Assembly (NCBI RefSeq): GCF_030848305.1
Contig: NZ_CP114598.1
Coordinates: 930,001-994,000, forward strand
DNA: 64,000 nucleotides
Reading direction: 5' to 3'
Source of the DNA: Akkermansia muciniphila
GTDB taxonomy: Bacteria; Verrucomicrobiota; Verrucomicrobiia; Verrucomicrobiales; Akkermansiaceae
How positions within the stretch are numbered: the first letter of the stretch is position 1; each line of letters begins with the position of its first letter. Positions 36,167 to 45,332 of the stretch are shown piece by piece. The translations under genes were made by a program, and so were the position numbers. Below the pieces are notes generated by a model. That model did not search any database. It saw only the letters and a list, made by a program, of their open reading frames with translations, and had not been told where the DNA came from.

Positions 36167-36649
36167 TTACTGACAGGGTTTGGGGAGGGCGATGCGACCG
36201 CTCCGGGTCAGCATCTGCACATCATAATGCTCAATGAGGGACAGGAAACGGTCTATCTTGTGCTCGCCGCCTGTCACTTCAATGGTCAGGGCCTCCCGCG
36301 TGACATCCACAATGTGGGCGTCCAGTATCTGGCAGAACTCAATGACTTCATGCCGCGTGGCGGAATCCACGCCTATGCGGGTCAGTACCGTTTCCCGGTA
36401 CACATTGTCCGTATTGCGGAAATCTACTACTTCCACCGTGTTGACCAGTTTTTCCAGATGTTTGATAATCTGGTCCAGAACATCCTCCTTTTCGCGTACG
36501 ACGATGGTCATCCGTGAAAAGCGCGGGTCCTGGCTAGGGGCAACGTTCAACGAATGAATATTGTAGCCCCGTCCACTAAACAAACCGGCAATGCGGGCAA
36601 GCACGCCGAATTTGTTTTCAACAAGTACGGAGATAGTATGACGAGTCAT
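36167..36649 (-). CDS. ilvN: Acetolactate synthase small (regulatory) subunit
   Basis: A 160-residue two-domain regulatory subunit. The N-terminal ACT domain reads HTISVLVENKFGVLARIAGLFSGRGYNIHSLNV, and the C-terminal ALS_ss_C domain contains ATRHEVIEFCQILDAHIVDVTREALTIEVTG. It activates the catalytic subunit IlvB and confers valine feedback inhibition in branched-chain amino-acid synthesis. IlvB is not adjacent, which is unusual because the two subunits are often encoded together. Length matches IlvH/IlvN proteins of about 160 residues. Confidence 0.95.
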   Translation of the reverse strand: MTRHTISVLVENKFGVLARIAGLFSGRGYNIHSLNVAPSQDPRFSRMTIVVREKEDVLDQIIKHLEKLVNTVEVVDFRNTDNVYRETVLTRIGVDSATRHEVIEFCQILDAHIVDVTREALTIEVTGGEHKIDRFLSLIEHYDVQMLTRSGRIALPKPCQ

Positions 36650-36770
36650 AATTTAATTTCTTAAAGGTGATGCATTGTAAGCGCTTTTGACTGCCAGTCA
36701 AGCCTGCGGACGGCGATGCCGGAAAACGTTTTCCCGAACGGAGATTCCGGCGGGAACCGCTCAGGCCGGA

Positions 36771-38273
36771 TCAAAGCTCGTGCGGTATAATGGCGTTGCC
36801 TTCTGTCGCCTCAGGGATGCGGGGAAGCAATGTTTTTTCAGAAACAGGGCGCGCATCCACTTTCACATTGAATTGCTGCCCGTCGCGGGAAACGGTCAGC
36901 AACGCCGGCCCTTCCCTAAGGGCTTTGACCAAAGCTTCCTTGGTGCTGACACTCTGGTGATTTACGGCAAAGACCATATCGCCGGCCTGCAATATCTGCC
37001 CTACGGATTTCTTCGGATTCACCTGAATGACCAGCAGTCCCCGGGCGCCGATAGACTGCTCCTCCGCAGTCAGTTCACGCAAATGCATTCCCACTCCTTC
37101 CATGAAGTCTTCCCAAGGAGAAGGAACATTCTTTAAAATACTGTCTCCCACCTTCAGGGTGACGTTCATCTTTTGCCCCTTGCGCCAGATTTTCAGCCGG
37201 AACTTGTCGCCGATGGAAAGATTTTCAATGCGCTCCTTCACTTCCTCATCCGTCTGGATGGGAACTTCGTTGAAACTCAGTATTACGTCACCCGTTTGAA
37301 GACCTGCCTGCTCCGCCGGAGAGCCATGATTCACGATGTTGATGACCGCGCCTCCAGCCTCATGGTAATCCAGGAAGCTGCGAAGCGGAGGAGTATTGCG
37401 CACAATGTCCAGTCCCAGATACCCTTTCATGGGTCGTCCATGCTTGCAAATCTGCTCAAAGCTGTGCATCACCAGATTGGAGGGAATGGCAAACCCAATG
37501 CCGGCGTAATTTTTCTCCACGTTGGGAAGCACCGATTTGTTGATGCCGATGACCTCCCCGCGGATGTTGATGAGGGGGCCGCCTGAATTCCCCGGAAAAA
37601 TGCTGGCGTCCGTCTGGATCAAGTTAATGCCGGAATCCACCAACTTGCGTTCACGGGAGCTGATAATGCCGCGGGAAACCGTCGTGCCCAGCCCATAGGG
37701 ATTGCCGCATGCCAGGACAATCATGCCGGGCGCAATTTCATCACTGTTGCCGAACGGAAGGGGGGTAAAGGTCATCGGGTTTTCCACCTGCAACACGGCA
37801 ATGTCCAGTTCCGGGTCCACTCCCACCAGACGTACGGAAACGCTTTTCCCATTACTCAGCGTAACGCGCAGAGCATGCTTGTTCTGAATGACATGATAAG
37901 CGGTAATAATATGTCCTTCTTCAGTAACAATGACGCCGGAACCCAAACCATGAACCGTCAGCCTTTTTTCAATCATGGAATCACCGTCCTCGGAAGGCTG
38001 TGGAACGCTTGTCACGCCTGTAGTATCTATGCTGACCAATACCCGTTCCACCAACCGGGCAACGCGTGAATATTCCTCATTGAGCTGGTGCAAAACAGGA
38101 ATATCCTCCTTCTTCAGTTCAGGCTGCTGGGCCAGGGTAAACACCTCCGACCGGAAGGAAACATTTTTCTCCGTAACACGGCTGTTCCATCTCCAATAGG
38201 CAACGGAGACCACGGTCATCATAACCGTCATCATGATGACAAGTAAAGCCCGTGTCCATATGGTCGATCTCAT
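36771..38273 (-). CDS. HtrA/DegP-like serine protease with PDZ domains
   Basis: A 500-residue periplasmic protease anchored by one N-terminal TM segment (about 8-26). The trypsin-like domain has the catalytic triad His127 (ITAYHVIQ), Asp157 (DPELDIAVL) and Ser230 (FPGNSGGPL). A first PDZ domain (about 280-385; GYLGLDIV, GSPAEQAGLQTGDVILSFN) and a second, weaker one (about 400-480; ARGLLVIQVNPKKSVGQILQAGDMVFAVN) follow. A helical segment between the TM and the protease domain (about 38-80) is not part of the DegP core. Expected role: quality control of envelope proteins. Divergent from holA. Confidence 0.93.
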   Translation of the reverse strand: MRSTIWTRALLVIMMTVMMTVVSVAYWRWNSRVTEKNVSFRSEVFTLAQQPELKKEDIPVLHQLNEEYSRVARLVERVLVSIDTTGVTSVPQPSEDGDSMIEKRLTVHGLGSGVIVTEEGHIITAYHVIQNKHALRVTLSNGKSVSVRLVGVDPELDIAVLQVENPMTFTPLPFGNSDEIAPGMIVLACGNPYGLGTTVSRGIISSRERKLVDSGINLIQTDASIFPGNSGGPLINIRGEVIGINKSVLPNVEKNYAGIGFAIPSNLVMHSFEQICKHGRPMKGYLGLDIVRNTPPLRSFLDYHEAGGAVINIVNHGSPAEQAGLQTGDVILSFNEVPIQTDEEVKERIENLSIGDKFRLKIWRKGQKMNVTLKVGDSILKNVPSPWEDFMEGVGMHLRELTAEEQSIGARGLLVIQVNPKKSVGQILQAGDMVFAVNHQSVSTKEALVKALREGPALLTVSRDGQQFNVKVDARPVSEKTLLPRIPEATEGNAIIPHEL

Positions 38274-38427
38274 GGAAATGCCCTGCCGTAATAACGATCA
38301 AACGATTTGCGGCTTGATCACAAGGGGATGCCTGAAAACGGAGCCCGTCAAGCTTCAGCCGCTTTTTGACATTCCGATTCCATTGATACTATTTAAGCCT
38401 TTTCTCTTCAAATGAAAAAACCTGCAA

Positions 38428-39591
38428 ATGACAAATACGCCTTTCAACAAACCGTACTTTATGATATCATGCGGTTACGGTTTTATGGGTTCCAGCGCTT
38501 TACAACAACAAGCCATTCATCTCGTCTTCGGCACGGATGAAGGAATGGTGCGTGAAAAGGCTTCCGGCATTTTTGCCGCTCTGACGGAAGGCACGAATGA
38601 ATTTTCCCATGAAATTCTGGAAGCGGTCTGCGGTGATTCCGATGAAGCGGCTCAGGTGGTACGCCAGGTTACGGAAGCTTTGCGGACCCTCCCATTTTTT
38701 CCGGGACGCAAAGTAGTCTGGATGAAGAACTGCAATTTTCTGGGAGACTCCGTCACGGGACGTTCTTCCACTACGGAAGCGGCTCTGGACTCCTTCAGGC
38801 AATTGCTGGAAAGCGGCCTGGGGCCGGACGTCCTGCTGCTTATTTCCGCCTCCGAATTTGACAAGCGCCGTTCCTTCAACAAATTCCTGCTTCAATCCGC
38901 CGTGTCGGAAGAATTGAACAAGCCGGACATCACCAAAGCAGGATGGGAAGGCAGTTTAATGCCCCTCATTAATAAGGAAACGGCGGTGCGAGGCATGAAT
39001 TTCGATTCCGCCGCCCTGGAACTGTTCATTCACCGCGTCAGCGAATCCTCCCGCCAAATCATTTCTGAAATTGAAAAACTGGATCTTTATCTGGGAGCGG
39101 ACAGACGCACCGTAATGCCGGAGGATGTAGAGCGCATGGTTCCGTTGACGCGTACAGGCGTTATTTTTGAAATTTCCCGGGCTCTGGAAAACAAAAAAAG
39201 CGACGCGGCTATCTCTCTGATTGACTTTCAACTGGAACGCGGTGAAAACGCCATCACCATCATGCGCGCCGCATTCATCCCTACTCTAAGGAATCTGCTG
39301 GCCGCCAGACTTTTATGTGACGCATTCAACCTGAAGCCCACCAATTTCAAGGAATTTACGGCCCGCATTTCTTCCCTGCCCTCTTATGCAGCCGCGTTAA
39401 TTCCCCTGAAAAAAGACGGCTCTCCCAATGCTTACCCGCTTTTTCTGGCGGCGCAGAACGCTTCCAAATTCAAGACGGAACGGCTGAAGCAAACTTTAAA
39501 AGAATGCATGAAGGCAGATAAAGCCCTAGTGTCCTCCTCTCTTGATCCCCGCCTGATTCTGCATCGTCTTGCCATCTGTTCCGCATCCTGA
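38428..39591 (+). CDS. holA: DNA polymerase III delta subunit
   Basis: A 387-residue clamp-loader subunit that opens the DnaN sliding clamp. N-terminal features include [19 protein letters not shown] and [18 protein letters not shown] central region ([19 protein letters not shown]) and the helical C-terminal collar domain ([22 protein letters not shown], then [16 protein letters not shown]) follow. Alternative starts at 38,461 or 38,485 are possible because the first 20 residues have no clear family counterpart. Its TGA shares one base with the mnmG start, so translation is coupled. Confidence 0.9.
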   Translation: MTNTPFNKPYFMISCGYGFMGSSALQQQAIHLVFGTDEGMVREKASGIFAALTEGTNEFSHEILEAVCGDSDEAAQVVRQVTEALRTLPFFPGRKVVWMKNCNFLGDSVTGRSSTTEAALDSFRQLLESGLGPDVLLLISASEFDKRRSFNKFLLQSAVSEELNKPDITKAGWEGSLMPLINKETAVRGMNFDSAALELFIHRVSESSRQIISEIEKLDLYLGADRRTVMPEDVERMVPLTRTGVIFEISRALENKKSDAAISLIDFQLERGENAITIMRAAFIPTLRNLLAARLLCDAFNLKPTNFKEFTARISSLPSYAAALIPLKKDGSPNAYPLFLAAQNASKFKTERLKQTLKECMKADKALVSSSLDPRLILHRLAICSAS

Positions 39592-41477
39592 TGAACTCCT
39601 CCTCTTCTTCCGTTTTCCCCCTGTTTGACGTTCTCGTCGTCGGCGCCGGGCACGCAGGTATTGAGGCGGCGCTGGCAGCATCCCGTCTGGGGTGTTCCGT
39701 CGCCGTCCTGACCCATAACCTGGATACCATTGGGCAAATGTCCTGCAACCCGGCTATCGGGGGACTTGCCAAAGGGCATATCGTCCGGGAAATAGACGCC
39801 CTGGGCGGAGCCATGGGATTGAACACGGATGCCACCGCCATTCAATTCCGGATGCTTAACGCCTCCAAGGGACCCAGCGTGCGCGCTCCCCGCGCCCAGT
39901 GCGATAAAACAGCCTACCGCACAAGAATGAAAATGGTTCTGGAAACCGCCCCGGGCATACGCCTGTTTCAGGGAGATGTGGTCAGATTGCTCGTCAACGG
40001 GGAACAACAGGTAACGGGAGTTGTTACTTCTCTGGACTGCGCCATTCATGCCCGCAGCGTGATTATCTGCTCCGGGACATTCATGAAGGGATTGCTTCAT
40101 GTAGGCCTTCAGCACATAACAGGCGGCCGAATGGGTTGCGCTTCTTCCAGCCTTTCCGCCGATCTTGCCATGCTGGGTTTTCAGGTGGAACGGCTTAAAA
40201 CGGGAACTTCTCCCCGCGTCAATGGAAAGTCCATTGACTTTTCCGTCTGCGAAATGCAGCCTGGAGATACTCCGGAAGCCCTGTTCAGTTACCGTTCCCG
40301 CGATATACTGAAACGTGATTCCGAACCTTTTTGCACTTTGAACACATGGGGAGATGCAAATTTCCGGATGAAGCAAATGCCCTGCTGGATCACCTACACC
40401 AACCAGGCGACGCACGACATTATCCGGAAAAATTTAAAATTCAGCCCTCTTTACAGCGGTATCATTGAAGGCGTAGGCCCCCGGTATTGTCCCTCCATAG
40501 AAGATAAAATCGTGCGCTTTGCGGAAAAAACAAACCATCAGGTATTCCTGGAACCGGAAGGCCGCAGTACGGAAGAATTCTACCTTAACGGAGTTTCCAC
40601 TTCCCTGCCCTACTCCGCTCAGTGCGATTTTATTCATACCATTCCCGGTTTGGAAAAAGCGCAGCTGATCCGTCCGGGATATGCGGTGGAATATGACTTC
40701 TGTCCTCCTACGCAATTGCATCCCACACTGGAAACAAAACTGGTGGAAAACCTGTATTTTGCAGGTCAAATCAACGGCACATCCGGCTATGAAGAAGCCG
40801 CGGCGCAAGGTTTGATGGCGGGAGCGAACGCCGCCCTGAAAACCCTGGGCAAACCTTCTCTGGTGCTGCGCCGCGATCAGGCTTACATCGGCGTCATGAT
40901 AGATGACCTCGTTACCAAGGGAACCGATGAACCTTACCGCATGTTCACCAGCCGGGCAGAATTCCGCCTGCTGCTGCGCCAGGATAACGCAGACCTGCGG
41001 TTGGCCCCTCTGGCTTTTGAAACGGGCCTTATTACCCGTGAAACGGCCCGAAAAGCGGAAGACAGGAAAAACGCCATTGATGAAGGAATAACAAAAGCAG
41101 CCGCCCTCAAACACGAAGGGGTTTCTCTCTCCACATGGCTTAAAAGGCCCGGCAACGACTGGCCCCTATTGCCTGAAGAACTGAAAAAAATGTTCCACGT
41201 GGAACATTTGGATGCCATTGCCACGGATATACAGTACGAAGGGCATATTGAAAGGCAGAAAAAACAGGCGGAAAAAATCATACGGATGGAAAATAAAACT
41301 ATTCCCACCGATATTGATTACGAACATGTCCACGCCTTAAAAAAAGAGGCTGTCATCAAGCTGGGCAATATACGTCCCGCAACTATCGGACAGGCCTCCC
41401 GCATTCCCGGAATTACCCCGGCAGATATTGCCCTGTTGCTCGTGCATCTGCAAAAACGCAGCAGGCAGCAAACATAA
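39591..41477 (+). CDS. mnmG: tRNA uridine-5-carboxymethylaminomethyl modification enzyme MnmG (GidA)
   Basis: A 628-residue FAD protein that, with MnmE, modifies U34 of tRNAs reading split codon boxes. FAD motif [19 protein letters not shown] (about 17-35); [36 protein letters not shown] (GidA signature 1); [25 protein letters not shown] (signature 2); and the C-terminal helical MnmE-binding region are all present. A perfect parS palindrome is embedded at 41,191-41,206 and encodes the residues MFHVEH. GidA genes commonly sit beside bacterial replication origins. Confidence 0.97.
   Translation: MNSSSSSVFPLFDVLVVGAGHAGIEAALAASRLGCSVAVLTHNLDTIGQMSCNPAIGGLAKGHIVREIDALGGAMGLNTDATAIQFRMLNASKGPSVRAPRAQCDKTAYRTRMKMVLETAPGIRLFQGDVVRLLVNGEQQVTGVVTSLDCAIHARSVIICSGTFMKGLLHVGLQHITGGRMGCASSSLSADLAMLGFQVERLKTGTSPRVNGKSIDFSVCEMQPGDTPEALFSYRSRDILKRDSEPFCTLNTWGDANFRMKQMPCWITYTNQATHDIIRKNLKFSPLYSGIIEGVGPRYCPSIEDKIVRFAEKTNHQVFLEPEGRSTEEFYLNGVSTSLPYSAQCDFIHTIPGLEKAQLIRPGYAVEYDFCPPTQLHPTLETKLVENLYFAGQINGTSGYEEAAAQGLMAGANAALKTLGKPSLVLRRDQAYIGVMIDDLVTKGTDEPYRMFTSRAEFRLLLRQDNADLRLAPLAFETGLITRETARKAEDRKNAIDEGITKAAALKHEGVSLSTWLKRPGNDWPLLPEELKKMFHVEHLDAIATDIQYEGHIERQKKQAEKIIRMENKTIPTDIDYEHVHALKKEAVIKLGNIRPATIGQASRIPGITPADIALLLVHLQKRSRQQT
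41191..41206. other. parS centromere-like site (perfect match)
   Basis: TGTTCCACGTGGAACA is a perfect 16-bp palindrome equal to the widespread chromosomal parS sequence bound by ParB. It lies inside the mnmG coding sequence, about 1.9 kb from the candidate origin. ParB loads at such sites, spreads, and with ParA and SMC segregates newly replicated origins. parA and parB themselves are not in the window. Confidence 0.9.
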
Positions 41478-41937
41478 TATCCTGTGCCTCTTTCATTCAG
41501 AAATTTAATCTGAGAGATATGCGGAGCCTGGATGATGGGAAAAACATGACAGAAGCTTCCCTGATCCGTATATGATCCCATTGTATCGCCCTGTCGTTAT
41601 TGCGCGGAATTGATAAAAGAGATTCAATCCTGTTCCCTGAATTCTTTTTGTGCGACAGCAGATCCTTTTTCTCTCTGAGTAATCATCATTCCTCTGCCTG
41701 TTGCAAAAAGAAATGGAATTATCCCTTGAGTATTATTGAATACCGGTCTCTCTAATTGATCAATTTATCCATTACAAATCATTGACATACTGTCGATAAC
41801 AAAAAAACAGCATGAGAAGATCACTCCAAGAAGTAAGGGGAGCAAAAAGGACTGAATAGTAAAATCTACCCGGAAATGAAAGTTACTTTCCCAAGTCTCA
41901 AATTCTTCAGATAATCAATAGACAAAGCCCTCGTCCA
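41478..41937. other. AT-rich intergenic region between mnmG and ribD
   Basis: No gene is supported in this 460-bp stretch, which separates convergent genes. Base composition is clearly more AT-rich than the surrounding coding sequence. TTGACA occurs at about 41,783 on the plus strand without a convincing -10 partner. No strong terminator was found after mnmG. Confidence 0.4.
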
Positions 41938-43007
41938 TTAACGGTAACAGATATCTCCCCTGATGCACACATCATCTCCAAAGGCATTCACAACAGGCTG
42001 TTCAAGACAGGCTTCATGCTCCAGAAACGGACCGGACGCTACGCCGTCCGCACCGCCGCCGATAATGATGGGAGCATAAAATCCCACCCACTCATCGACC
42101 AAACGGGCTTTCAAGAATTCCCGGACCAGACAGCCTCCCGCTTCCAGAAGGAGAGTCCCTATTTTTTTATCATCATATAATTTTTTTAATAATTCCAAAT
42201 AATTAAAACATTCTCCACAATCAAGGTGCGGTCACGAAATTCATCCGTCAAACAAATGGAATCCGCAGGTATGGAAGCGGCATCACGGGTCAGAATAATA
42301 CGCCAGGGTTGTTCCTTGAGGAGAGAAACAGCACGATCCGGTTTCCTAATGGTCAGGGACGGATTGTCCAGACGAACGGTATTCCCTCCGGTGAGAACCG
42401 CATCGCATTCGGCACGCAGGGTATGTACAAAAGACCTGGATTTTTCATTCGTCAGCCATTGGGAGCGTTCCGGACTGCGGGAAATGCGGCCATCCAGAGA
42501 CATGGCGCTTTTTGCAATTACCCAGGGACGTCCTTCCAGCATGTTCAACCTGAATCCCCGGATTAAATGATCGCATTCCTTTTCCAGAACCCCGCGGGTA
42601 ACCTTGATGCCGGCCTGCTCAAGAATATCAGCCGCAGCGCCGCGGTGCTTGGGATTGGGGTCTTCCGAACCATAAACCACCCGTTTGAAACGGTATTGCA
42701 AAATAGCATCCGTACAAGGCGGCGTTTTTCCGGAAGTGCTGCATGGTTCCAGAGTAACATACAAAGTTGAATCAGCGAACAGGGCTGCATTGCCTCTCGC
42801 CACTCCGTCAGCAATGGCCTCTCTTTCCGCATGGGGCAAACCGGCTTTTTTATGAAATCCTGAACCGATTACCCGGTTTTCATGTACAATGACCGCTCCC
42901 ACGCAGGGATTCGGGCTCGTAAGTCCGATCCCATTTGAGGCCAGTTTTATGGCCATACTCATCCAACGGTCATCCTGGTTTTTCGTATTCACGCCGTTTT
43001 GTAGCAT
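41938..43007 (-). pseudogene. ribD: Riboflavin deaminase-reductase (ribD) interrupted by a frameshift
   Basis: The frame to 42,186 encodes the deaminase domain: HAEREAIADG and EPCSTSGKTPPC supply the zinc ligands. The first part of the reductase domain (KSAMSLDGRISR, LTGGNTVRLDNPSLTIR) follows. It stops at 42,186 just after ENVLIIWNY. The remaining reductase (MELLKKLYDDKKIGTLLLEAGG, then VDEWVGFYAPIIIGGGADG) continues in another frame from 42,198 to 41,938. Adding one base near 42,199-42,207 would give a normal protein of about 360 residues. RibD performs the second and third steps of riboflavin synthesis. The cause may be a genuine mutation, a sequencing error, or slippage at the A/T-rich run. 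The start is uncertain: ATG at 43,007, or GTG at 43,031. Confidence 0.85.
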
Positions 43008-43031
43008 GAAAACCGGAAGAAGGACAATCAC

Positions 43032-43215
43032 GTTGTGTGATTGAAGAATATTAGGTTTAACAATATTAAATTCCTTCTTCTTCTACCGTGTGTCTAGTGT
43101 GAATAAGATTTCAAATTGCTGAAAATGAAAGTATTAAACCTCATTCCAACTGTTAATAAATTTGGTCTGCAAAAATGTGGATAACATCTGAATAAGTTAT
43201 TCACATCATATTCGC
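43032..43215. other. Candidate replication origin (oriC) with DnaA boxes
   Basis: An AT-rich intergenic region with three matches to the DnaA-box consensus TTATNCACA: TGTGAATAA at 43,098-43,106 (minus), TGTGGATAA at 43,176-43,184 (minus, perfect consensus) and TTATTCACA at 43,197-43,205 (plus). The stretch 43,040-43,080 is especially AT-rich and could be the unwinding element. Supporting context: mnmG 1.5 kb to the left and dnaN 2.1 kb to the right, parS sites on both sides, and a change in strand composition across the region. dnaA is not visible in the window. Confidence 0.65.
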
Positions 43216-43324
43216 AGTTAATTGGCTTATTCTTTCACAGGGTTATTGGCAGGCGCGGCTGTAAAACAGATTCGCGCATTCCTCCTTGCAGAGGCCACGG
43301 AGGAAAGCATACCATTCTTTTGTG

Positions 43325-44251
43325 AAGGTTGCCAAATTGATTTATATTCCGGAGAGGGATCATACTTTTCCTGCTACAAGCCCTGAAGCGCCCTTCCACG
43401 GCTTTTCTGTGGCTGGAGTGAATATAGCCGCCTACTGCGCTGCCCGCCTTCGGGAGGCGGGCTTTGAAGCGGTTTTCGATCCGGAAACTCCGGTTTGGGA
43501 AGAAAAAGGGGAAATCATAGAGGTGTCCATGCATGATTTTTCCCCGGAGGCGGCCATATGGCTTGCCTCCTGCGGGGCAGGGGAGGCAAGGAGTGAAGAG
43601 GGGTATTTGCTGGCCCGGAAAGGCGGGGAAAGCGGATTGACGCGGGTATTCACGCGGAGGGAGGCAGCAATAGAGCGTCTCGTTTATCCCTGGGATCTGC
43701 TGGAATGGCAGGAAAAAGTGATGGAGAAGATGGAATGGGAGAATTTCTCCGGGGGGGAAGGGGTTTATGTTATGGGAGCGCTCCGGGTGGGGGACGGGAC
43801 CGTCATCATGCCGGGCGTGGTTGTGGAAGGGACCGTATGGGCGGGAGATGGCTGCCGCATAGGGCCTAATTGCCATTTGAGGGGTTATGTGTCTCTGGGG
43901 AATAACTGCGTAGTAGGGCAGGGAGTAGAACTGAAAAATTGTATTATCGGCGACGGCACATTGATCCCTCATTTGAGTTATGCGGGGGATTCCATCATTG
44001 GCAATGACGTTAACTTCGGCGCCGGAACGGTATGTTCCAATTTTCGCCATGATGGCGGCGAACACAAAATGATGGCGGGCGGGAGGCTGGAATTTACTGG
44101 AAGAAACAAGCTTGGAGCCGTCATTGGAAGCCATGTGCGGCTGGGCGCCAATACCGTTGTTTTGCCGGGGCGGGTTATTTCTCCCGGTACCTGGACCAGG
44201 CCGGGGGAAGTATTCACGGGGGACGTGAATGGCAGAATGGAAATTTCCTGA
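43325..44251 (+). CDS. Left-handed beta-helix (GlmU/sugar-1-phosphate nucleotidyltransferase-type) protein
   Basis: About 308 residues. The C-terminal half is a hexapeptide-repeat beta-helix (VYVMGALRVGDGTVIMPGVVVEG, GDGCRIGPNCHLRGYVSLGNN, CVVGQGVELKNCIIGDGTLIPHL, SIIGNDVNFGAGTVCSN, GAVIGSHVRLGANTVVLPG) as in the acyltransferase/trimerisation domain of GlmU and G1P thymidylyltransferases. The N-terminal half lacks a recognisable nucleotidyltransferase signature, so the protein may have only an acyltransferase or structural role. A GTG at 43,325 is the likely start; a TTG at 43,286 is also in frame. The coding strand is strikingly G-rich. Confidence 0.8.
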   Translation, partial: KVAKLIYIPERDHTFPATSPEAPFHGFSVAGVNIAAYCAARLREAGFEAVFDPETPVWEEKGEIIEVSMHDFSPEAAIWLASCGAGEARSEEGYLLARKGGESGLTRVFTRREAAIERLVYPWDLLEWQEKVMEKMEWENFSGGEGVYVMGALRVGDGTVIMPGVVVEGTVWAGDGCRIGPNCHLRGYVSLGNNCVVGQGVELKNCIIGDGTLIPHLSYAGDSIIGNDVNFGAGTVCSNFRHDGGEHKMMAGGRLEFTGRNKLGAVIGSHVRLGANTVVLPGRVISPGTWTRPGEVFTGDVNGRMEIS

Positions 44252-44258
44252 ATGCCGA

Positions 44259-44300
44259 AAAGGCCGCATGCGGAAAAACGTCTCCCGGCATGCGGCCTTT
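44259..44300. terminator. Bidirectional terminator-like hairpin between convergent genes
   Basis: Thirteen-bp perfect stem AAAGGCCGCATGC/GCATGCGGCCTTT (44,259-44,271 with 44,288-44,300). It separates the beta-helix gene on plus from the PEP-CTERM gene on minus. Flanking T-tracts are short on both strands. Confidence 0.7.
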
Positions 44301-44320
44301 GGTGAATGGTTAAAGTTGCT

Positions 44321-45049
44321 TCAGCAGCATCGGCGACGGCGCATCATCAGAGCGGCCAGCCCCAGCAGGCCCAGGGAAACCGCGGATGCTTCCGGCACGG
44401 GAAGCACGACGCCGTCATAAAATTTGATGTTGTTGACATCCAGAGTGCCGTTCATGGGGCGGGTATTTCCGAAAGAAGCCCCAAACTGGGAGCCTGTCAG
44501 GGCAGGGGAGGATGGATTCCACTCGGTAATCGTGCCTGCCAAAGCGCCGTTGACGTAAATGGAAAGCGTTTGGGAGGAAAGATCGGAAATGATGCTTAGA
44601 TTATTCCAGTTGTCCTGCTGGAGATCTGTCCAGGTCAACCCCGTATTGATATTTCCGCCGGTTTGGCCGCCGAACCCCTTGTTGTAGAAGTAAAGTTCTC
44701 CGTTGTCAGCGAATTCCAGCACCATGCTGTTGGATTCTCCGGAGACCGTCCCATTGGTGTACAGGCTGAAAATGTCTTTCCACCCGTTGCTGGTGGAACT
44801 CAGGTTTTTCAGGTTAAAGCTCACGGTAAAACTGCCTGTGATGCCCGTTATGTTTGCGTTATAGGGAGTGCCGGAACCGCTGCCGAACGTGGCGTAATCA
44901 TTGCCGGAAGTGTAATTGAAGGAGCCGTTCCAGTTGGGGGCGGTTATTTGTGCTCCTTCCGCAGTCCATTCCCAAGAATAGATAGGAGTAGCCGCGTGGG
45001 ACATGCCTGCCGCTGCCAGTAAAGATAAAATAATCAATGAGCGTTTCAC
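44321..45049 (-). CDS. PEP-CTERM protein with LamG/concanavalin-like body
   Basis: A 242-residue exported protein. GTG start at 45,049 (VKRSLIILSLLAAAGMSHA is the signal peptide). The body (ITGSFTVSFNLKNLS, GWKDIFSLYTNG, WNNLSIISDLSSQTLSIYVNGALAGTI, ALTGSQFGASFGNTRPMNGTLDVNNIKFYDGVV) follows the LamG/laminin-G-like jelly-roll pattern, often carbohydrate-binding. The sorting tail is VPEASAVSLGLLGLAALMMRRRRCC, so the PEP motif is PEA here rather than PEP, and two cysteines end the protein. The promoter region contains the palindrome at 45,094. The longer frame back to 45,112 covers that palindrome and is unlikely. Confidence 0.85.
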   Translation of the reverse strand: MKRSLIILSLLAAAGMSHAATPIYSWEWTAEGAQITAPNWNGSFNYTSGNDYATFGSGSGTPYNANITGITGSFTVSFNLKNLSSTSNGWKDIFSLYTNGTVSGESNSMVLEFADNGELYFYNKGFGGQTGGNINTGLTWTDLQQDNWNNLSIISDLSSQTLSIYVNGALAGTITEWNPSSPALTGSQFGASFGNTRPMNGTLDVNNIKFYDGVVLPVPEASAVSLGLLGLAALMMRRRRCC

Positions 45050-45093
45050 GGAAATTTTGAAATATGGGTTACAATCAATCCGATAGGAGGGCA

Positions 45094-45110
45094 GCGGATT
45101 TCTAATCCGC
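45094..45110. promoter_or_regulatory. Perfect 7-3-7 palindrome GCGGATT-TCT-AATCCGC
   Basis: Same arms and spacing as the palindrome at 11,649 and related to that at 11,417. It lies 45 bp upstream of the GTG start of the LamG-like PEP-CTERM gene, a position suited to a regulator or to a transcript leader hairpin. Confidence 0.5.
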
Positions 45111-45214
45111 ATAAGGATATTGAAGAAATCTGATTCCCTGGAATGGATTTTTAAGAATGCTTAAATAATCTAAAAAACCTATTCATGCAAGATATGCCCG
45201 GAGAAATTACATAT

Positions 45215-45228
45215 TACTATATATAGTA
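45215..45228. promoter_or_regulatory. AT-rich 14-bp palindrome upstream of dnaN
   Basis: TACTATATATAGTA is a perfect palindrome 105 bp before the dnaN start. It may overlap a -10 element or be an operator. No consensus -35 is obvious at the right spacing. Confidence 0.35.
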
Positions 45229-45332
45229 TGCTTTTAAAAAAATACTGCCAAATATTAGGGTTTGACGGAGAAATGGCTTGAACTATGAAAGGCGGTTATG
45301 AGAAGATGCGAGGCAGATAAAAGCACAGACAC

